Shown piece after piece: positions 17,644-20,934 of a DNA stretch of 20,934 nucleotides; positions within the stretch are counted from its first letter, which is position 1, and every line of letters begins with the position of its first letter. Below the pieces are notes generated by a model, which did no database searches, was not told the DNA's origin, and worked only from the letters and a program-made list of their open reading frames with translations. Source of the DNA: a virus; IMG/VR virus record IMGVR_UViG_3300020190_003882, positions 1 to 20,934 of that record; one strand, 5' to 3'. A program made the translations under genes and the position numbers.

Positions 17644-19581
17644 TTACTGCCTCTTTAATTGCCCATTAGAATAACTTGACCTGTATGATTCCTTAGAAAA
17701 TGTTACACCAGAGATATCATCTCCAGAAGATATTACATCTCTTATCATATTTATTTTACTTTTTGAAATATCAAATGATAAGTAGATATCTTTCAATCCA
17801 ATAATATCATTTGACTCTGGAAATGCCTGTATTTCAATAATGTCATTTGCAACTTCTGTGGAAGTAAAATAAATCGTATTAATAAGTATATCACCCTTTT
17901 CATAATTTATAGTTCCAGCAGGCGCAACTATATTTACTGTTGAAGTACTATTGTTAATAGAATCTGAAAACTTAGCCAATAATAAAGTTCCAGTTTTTCC
18001 GTCATCATTTGGTTTATCCGTAAAATATACAATATCTTCTTCATCCTTTATTTTAAATCCAGTTGATTTTATATTAAATCCATTTGGATTTACATGGAAC
18101 TGATTTCCAAAACATAGTTCATATTGACTAAATTTATTTACAAGGGCTCGTAAGTCCCTTCTCATTATAACTTTTGTAATATTAGAAGTAATTGCATTGT
18201 CGGTATTATCAATAACTTGTAAAACTTTACTATACTTAAATCTACCACCAAATGTATTCAAATCGATCGATTCAGAATATTTTGTTAGTGAATTTATAAC
18301 TCTAGTTTTTAGAGTTCCAACACTGGAAATTTGAGCGTTATTATAATAAACTGCTGAGTCAATTTCCACATATAAAACTTTCAAATCAATAATTTTTGGA
18401 CTGATTCCCGAAACAGTATATTGTCTTAATTTTGATAATATCTGTGTCTTGTCAAAATCAGATACAAATGTACCATTTTTTGGTTTAATACTAATCAAAA
18501 CACTACCGAACTGGGGAGGTTGTAATTCCTCTCCACCAATCACTGAAACAGATTGAGTATTTAAGTATATTTTATTCTTAATGATAGATTCATAGTCTCT
18601 TGACGTAACCGCTCTTGACTGTGATTCATACGCCCTCGGTGCATAATATCTAATCGAATCTACAGATTCAATTTCTGCACCGTTTCTTGCTGATTGTTTA
18701 GTTGTAATTGTAGATACTGATAATGGAATGATAGTATTCGGTGGTGTAGAGGAAGTTCCAGCATCTTTTATCGTACCCGAAAAACTAAAGTTAGTTGGAC
18801 CATTTCCATCTTTACCACTGGTAATCAAGTAACTAATGGTAATAACTGAGTTATTTTGTAATTTTTTACCAAAAATACCATCACCAAATAGTAATTCATA
18901 TCTTTCATCATTAATTTCTTGAATTAAGTAAATTTCAGAAGTTGATTTTACATCAATAATATTATCTACAAGAAAATATTCATTACCAACACCACTATCG
19001 CTTATTCCCTTGACAAAGACTTTAATTGTTGATGTATCTATATTTGGATTATCTAGAACAAATCTTTGATCTAGAGAACCATCTACAACAAATTGCTTAG
19101 TTAGATACGTCCCTTCATATACTGTTAAGTCACTAAATGATGCAGTTCGAATATTATTATTCCCTAAAATTGCCGATGCAGATATACTTTGTGGTACGGA
19201 AAAAACATAAGATGTGCCATCGTTAGTGCCAACACAAATTGGTCCAGGATCTAATGTTATTACATCTGTATTCGCAGTTGTTTGAACTGTAAATGAAACA
19301 ACTGCCTCGGCACACTTTCTAGATCTTGGCACGTATCCAATTGTTCTAGCGAGTGAAACAACGTTCTCTCTGACTGTTGCTGAGTCTAAGAAAGACTCAT
19401 TAACAACCATATTTGAATTAAACGCCGTAATATAAGTATTATACGCTAAAGTATCGATCAAGACAGAAAAATTGGATCCCTCAAAGTCAAAATCTGTAAA
19501 GTCAGAATTTGCACGAAGATAATCTTTGATAGAAGTTTTTATTTGATCAAAATCTAAATTAGTAAATTTTGTAAAAGGCAT
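17644..19581 (-). CDS. 6: Baseplate wedge subunit gp6
   Basis: This 645-residue protein is close to the 660 of T4 gp6. gp6 forms the ring that joins the six wedges and contacts gp25 and gp7 in the core bundle around the tail tube. Residues 28-88 carry the signature block FTDFDFEGSNFSVLIDTLAYNT... with VNESFLDSATVR and GYVPRS; T4 has FLDYDFEGS...LLAYNT...YESFMRTANLR...GYLPTS. Around 307-332 lies YYAPRAYESQSRAVTSRDY, matching the T4 segment with ETQQRCVTATDY, followed by a baseplate-J-like part (GSVLISIKPKNG, then VYYNNAQ). The ATG lies 1 base after the gp25 stop, with AGGA within the last gp25 codons as ribosome site, so the two are probably translationally coupled. The length and all conserved blocks are intact. 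Confidence 0.96.
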   Translation of the reverse strand: MPFTKFTNLDFDQIKTSIKDYLRANSDFTDFDFEGSNFSVLIDTLAYNTYITAFNSNMVVNESFLDSATVRENVVSLARTIGYVPRSRKCAEAVVSFTVQTTANTDVITLDPGPICVGTNDGTSYVFSVPQSISASAILGNNNIRTASFSDLTVYEGTYLTKQFVVDGSLDQRFVLDNPNIDTSTIKVFVKGISDSGVGNEYFLVDNIIDVKSTSEIYLIQEINDERYELLFGDGIFGKKLQNNSVITISYLITSGKDGNGPTNFSFSGTIKDAGTSSTPPNTIIPLSVSTITTKQSARNGAEIESVDSIRYYAPRAYESQSRAVTSRDYESIIKNKIYLNTQSVSVIGGEELQPPQFGSVLISIKPKNGTFVSDFDKTQILSKLRQYTVSGISPKIIDLKVLYVEIDSAVYYNNAQISSVGTLKTRVINSLTKYSESIDLNTFGGRFKYSKVLQVIDNTDNAITSNITKVIMRRDLRALVNKFSQYELCFGNQFHVNPNGFNIKSTGFKIKDEEDIVYFTDKPNDDGKTGTLLLAKFSDSINNSTSTVNIVAPAGTINYEKGDILINTIYFTSTEVANDIIEIQAFPESNDIIGLKDIYLSFDISKSKINMIRDVISSGDDISGVTFSKESYRSSYSNGQLKRQ

Positions 19582-19582
19582 T

Positions 19583-19984
19583 TTATCCTGCTGTCTCTAA
19601 GATGAAGGAAAACTGTTGTGTTGGAAACTCTTGCCCAATAATATCAAATGTCACATAGATTTCAAAATTATTTGAGTCTGGTTCTGGGATAACATTCACT
19701 TCTACTCTATCGACTCTTGGTTCATAGTTCCTAATTGTCTCAAGAATCTGATCTTCAATAATAGATGCAGTACCATAATCAACAAATTCAAATAGAGAAG
19801 ATCTAACATCCGATCCTAAGTCGGGGTCAAAAAATTTTTCACTAGGAATAGTTTGAACTAAATTTCTAATCGATCTTATAATGGCATTTTGATTCCTAAT
19901 AACAGGTAAATCCTTCGTCACGGGATGTGGTTCAAAGGATAAACTAATATCTTTGAAGGATCTGGATATCCTTGTTATTGCCAT
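19583..19984 (-). CDS. 25: Baseplate wedge subunit gp25
   Basis: A 133-residue protein of the GPW/gp25 family (T4 gp25 is 132). gp25 sits at the top of the inner baseplate, bound to the gp6-gp7 core, and provides the first template for sheath assembly. The conserved blocks are NAIIRSIRNLVQTIPSEKFF (33-52), DLGSDVRSSLFE (55-66) and the invariant NYEPRV (86-91), followed by two beta strands to the C terminus. The start has no clear Shine-Dalgarno, but a late-promoter-like CATAAATA lies 22 bases upstream. The gene ends 1 base before gene 6, an arrangement that fits physical contact of the two proteins. Confidence 0.96.
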   Translation of the reverse strand: MAITRISRSFKDISLSFEPHPVTKDLPVIRNQNAIIRSIRNLVQTIPSEKFFDPDLGSDVRSSLFEFVDYGTASIIEDQILETIRNYEPRVDRVEVNVIPEPDSNNFEIYVTFDIIGQEFPTQQFSFILETAG

Positions 19985-20006
19985 TTGAGCATGGAAATTT
20001 CTGATT

Positions 20007-20014
20007 TATTTATG
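20007..20014 (-). promoter_or_regulatory. Late promoter candidate CATAAATA for gene 25
   Basis: The minus strand reads CATAAATA, fitting the cyanophage late core NATAAATA (7 of 8 to the T4 form). It lies in the 37-base gap between the 80-residue gene and gene 25, ending 22 bases before the gene 25 ATG. It could drive the 25-6-giant transcript. A chance match in AT-rich DNA cannot be excluded. Confidence 0.5.
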
Positions 20015-20021
20015 CCCAATA

Positions 20022-20264
20022 TCACATTGATTCATAAGTTGGTTCTGTTCCATATTCCCAATCATCATAATCATCATCATTTCTAATTTTTTTATGTAAA
20101 TTTGTTTGTTCAATCAAATTATGTTTTTTTGAATGTAAATCATCATGCATAATTTCTTGAATAACTTTTTTTTCAGACACTTCATCATAATCTGTAACGA
20201 GTTTTGTAGTACCCCACATTGATTTCATATAGTCTGAATTTCTATCGACTGGTGAATTAGACAT
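20022..20264 (-). CDS. Uncharacterised 80-residue charged protein
   Basis: I do not recognise this protein. It starts MSNSPVDRNSDYMKSMWG, has a charged, histidine-containing, probably helical middle (HDDLHSKKH and LIEQTNLHKK) and an acidic C terminus (NDDDYDDWEYGTEPTYESM). It contains no cysteine, signal peptide or membrane segment. It is the only gene in the window with a textbook ribosome site: AGGAG (20270-20274) five bases before the ATG. That site, plus an ATG and a stop fitting neatly between speD and the gene 25 promoter, makes it a real gene. Its place just before gene 25 would fit a small assembly or regulatory factor, but nothing in the sequence shows that. Confidence 0.75.
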   Translation of the reverse strand: MSNSPVDRNSDYMKSMWGTTKLVTDYDEVSEKKVIQEIMHDDLHSKKHNLIEQTNLHKKIRNDDDYDDWEYGTEPTYESM

Positions 20265-20272
20265 TTTAGCTC

Positions 20273-20293
20273 CTGTTTTAGTAAATAAAACAG
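20273..20293 (-). promoter_or_regulatory. Perfect 8-bp stem-loop overlapping the ribosome site of the 80-residue gene
   Basis: CTGTTTTA pairs with TAAAACAG around a 5-base loop. On the minus-strand transcript the 3' arm ends in the first two bases of the AGGAG ribosome site, so folding could partly mask initiation. There is no following U-run, which argues against a terminator. Confidence 0.45.
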
Positions 20294-20303
20294 AACTTTT
20301 ATA

Positions 20304-20323
20304 AAGGAGGTTGCTATCTCCTT
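20304..20323 (-). terminator. Hairpin after speD, possible weak terminator
   Basis: The minus strand has AAGGAG, the loop ATAGCAAC, then CTCCTT followed by TATAAAA, beginning eight bases after the speD stop. The 6-bp stem is GC-containing and the loop is short, but the T-run is only three bases (CTCCTTT), so termination would be partial. It may instead be an RNA-processing or stabilising structure between speD and the baseplate genes. Confidence 0.4.
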
Positions 20324-20331
20324 GTTTCTAT

Positions 20332-20658
20332 TTAACGATTTACTTCACGTATCGAATATGAGTCCGAATTGAGATATTTTAAGATTTCTAAGGCAATCAA
20401 ACGTGGATCTCCATTGCCACAGGTATACACATCCACCGCTAAGCACCCATTTTCAGGCCAAGTATGGCAAGAAACATGACTTTCTGCAAGTGCAATCACA
20501 ATTGTACACCCCTGTGGCACAAAATGATGAGAAAATGTGTTTAAAATCTCCATTTTTGCACGTTGAATGCCCGTAATCATGGCATTCTGAAGCGATTGTA
20601 TGTTATTAATCGTTTCAAACTCAACATTATACACCTCTAAGAGCAGGTGTTTGCCCAT
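20332..20658 (-). CDS. speD: S-adenosylmethionine decarboxylase proenzyme (class 1, bacterial type)
   Basis: SpeD removes CO2 from S-adenosylmethionine to give the aminopropyl donor for spermidine synthesis. From the ATG at 20658 the protein has 108 residues and starts MGKHLLLEVYNV, where bacterial SpeD proteins normally start. The self-cleavage block LAESHVSCHTWPENG has Glu59-Ser60, and Ser60 would become the pyruvoyl group. His65 and Cys80 (in DVYTCG) correspond to His68 and Cys83 of the Thermotoga enzyme, so all catalytic residues are present. HHFVPQG (44-50) is also typical. The frame extends upstream to a GTG at 20745 and an ATG at 20736, but that part overlaps the preceding gene and resembles no SpeD. 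A late-promoter-like AATAAATA at 20694-20701 lies downstream of those starts and favours the shorter form, although the 20658 start lacks a good Shine-Dalgarno. speD is a frequent auxiliary gene of T4-like cyanophages. Confidence 0.95.
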   Translation of the reverse strand: MGKHLLLEVYNVEFETINNIQSLQNAMITGIQRAKMEILNTFSHHFVPQGCTIVIALAESHVSCHTWPENGCLAVDVYTCGNGDPRLIALEILKYLNSDSYSIREVNR

Positions 20659-20692
20659 TGAATACTGTTTCAACTCAATTTTTGTAAAAAAT

Positions 20693-20934
20693 CTATTTAT
20701 TTTCCCGTTCTTCGGGTGTTGTATAAAAATATTCATCACAATCACCTAAACGACCCCATTCAAGTTCATTTTCAACTTCAAACCACTGCGTTGAAACCTT
20801 AAAATCAGGTATTTTTGGTTCTGATGGAGTCAAAGACACGTCATATATGCGACATCTATTGTTTGGATAGAGTGCATACTGACCATTTTCAAGTTCTAAC
20901 AGGTTAAATGACTTGTGTTCTTGAGGAATTTCAC
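20693..20934 (-). CDS. Conserved cyanophage hypothetical protein, C-terminal part only
   Basis: Hand translation from the right edge gives 79 residues ending at a TAG (20693-20695); the start lies outside the window. The readable part contains LENGQYALYPNNRCRIYD, then PDFKVSTQWFEVENE and the C terminus RLGDCDEYFYTTPEERENK. I have the impression of similar NGQYAL-PNNRC proteins in cyanophages but can assign no function. It is soluble-looking and acidic near its end. Its last 44 bases overlap the longest ATG-initiated reading of speD, and its stop codon overlaps a late-promoter-like element, which argues that speD is transcribed separately late in infection. Confidence 0.75.
   Translation of the reverse strand, partial: EIPQEHKSFNLLELENGQYALYPNNRCRIYDVSLTPSEPKIPDFKVSTQWFEVENELEWGRLGDCDEYFYTTPEERENK
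20694..20701 (-). promoter_or_regulatory. Late promoter candidate AATAAATA for speD
   Basis: The minus strand reads AATAAATA, a NATAAATA-type late core, overlapping the stop codon of the upstream gene. It ends 35 bases before the speD ATG at 20658. Initiation a few bases downstream would exclude the longer speD starts at 20736 and 20745. The match is not exact to the T4 form and could be chance. Confidence 0.4.

Noticed and set aside
20297-20304. TATAAAAG as a late promoter for the 80-residue gene
   Set aside because: Only 6 of 8 positions match TATAAATA and it overlaps the hairpin arm after speD.
20701-20716. CCCG/CGGG hairpin before speD
   Set aside because: The stem has only four base pairs and lies within the coding end of the upstream gene; it is too weak to call.
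20659-20745. Longer speD start (GTG at 20745 or ATG at 20736)
   Set aside because: The extension overlaps the preceding gene, has no SpeD resemblance and lies upstream of the promoter candidate, although AGGTGA near 20750 is a fair ribosome site, so some doubt remains.

Overview
The window looks like part of the late structural region of a T4-like myovirus of marine picocyanobacteria (a Kyanoviridae-type cyanophage infecting Prochlorococcus or Synechococcus). The DNA is AT-rich, every supportable gene lies on the minus strand with almost no space between genes, there are recognisable homologues of T4 baseplate wedge proteins gp25, gp6 and gp8, and a phage-type speD is present, which is a common auxiliary gene in this group. 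The host assignment is an inference from these family resemblances; no host gene is present.

Read in the direction of transcription (right to left), the window starts inside an unrecognised gene (20693-20934, partial). It is followed by speD (S-adenosylmethionine decarboxylase, 20332-20658) and a short spacer with two hairpins (20265-20331). Next come an 80-residue orphan (20022-20264), gene 25 (19583-19984), gene 6 (17644-19581), a giant 4491-residue gene (4167-17642), gene 8 (2551-4146), and finally a DUF4815-type virion protein (1-2547). This last gene is open for 849 codons and runs off the left edge. No stretch over 300 bases lacks a gene.

The core of the window is a baseplate-wedge operon in the order 25-6-[giant]-8. 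The giant protein sits where T4 has gene 7. It carries two short segments resembling the C-terminal part of T4 gp7: one around residues 155-290 (YRSKGT at 201-206) and one around residues 2420-2462 (RLVHSVG at 2449-2455). I therefore read it as a gp7-type wedge protein swollen by about 2,200 inserted residues between the two segments and about 2,000 appended ones. The added part is built of repeated beta-rich modules, a YHYH-like domain and a 229-residue module present twice at a 335-residue spacing.

Three sequences matching the T4/cyanophage late promoter core (NATAAATA) lie just upstream of starts: TATAAATA before gene 8, CATAAATA before gene 25 and AATAAATA before speD. They suggest that the cluster is read late in infection, with internal re-initiation after the giant gene. 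gp25, gp6 and the gp7-like segments would form the inner wedge next to the tail tube, gp8 would attach at the wedge periphery, and the giant protein and the DUF4815 protein probably supply peripheral or host-contacting mass. speD is the one metabolic gene, for polyamine synthesis in the infected cell.
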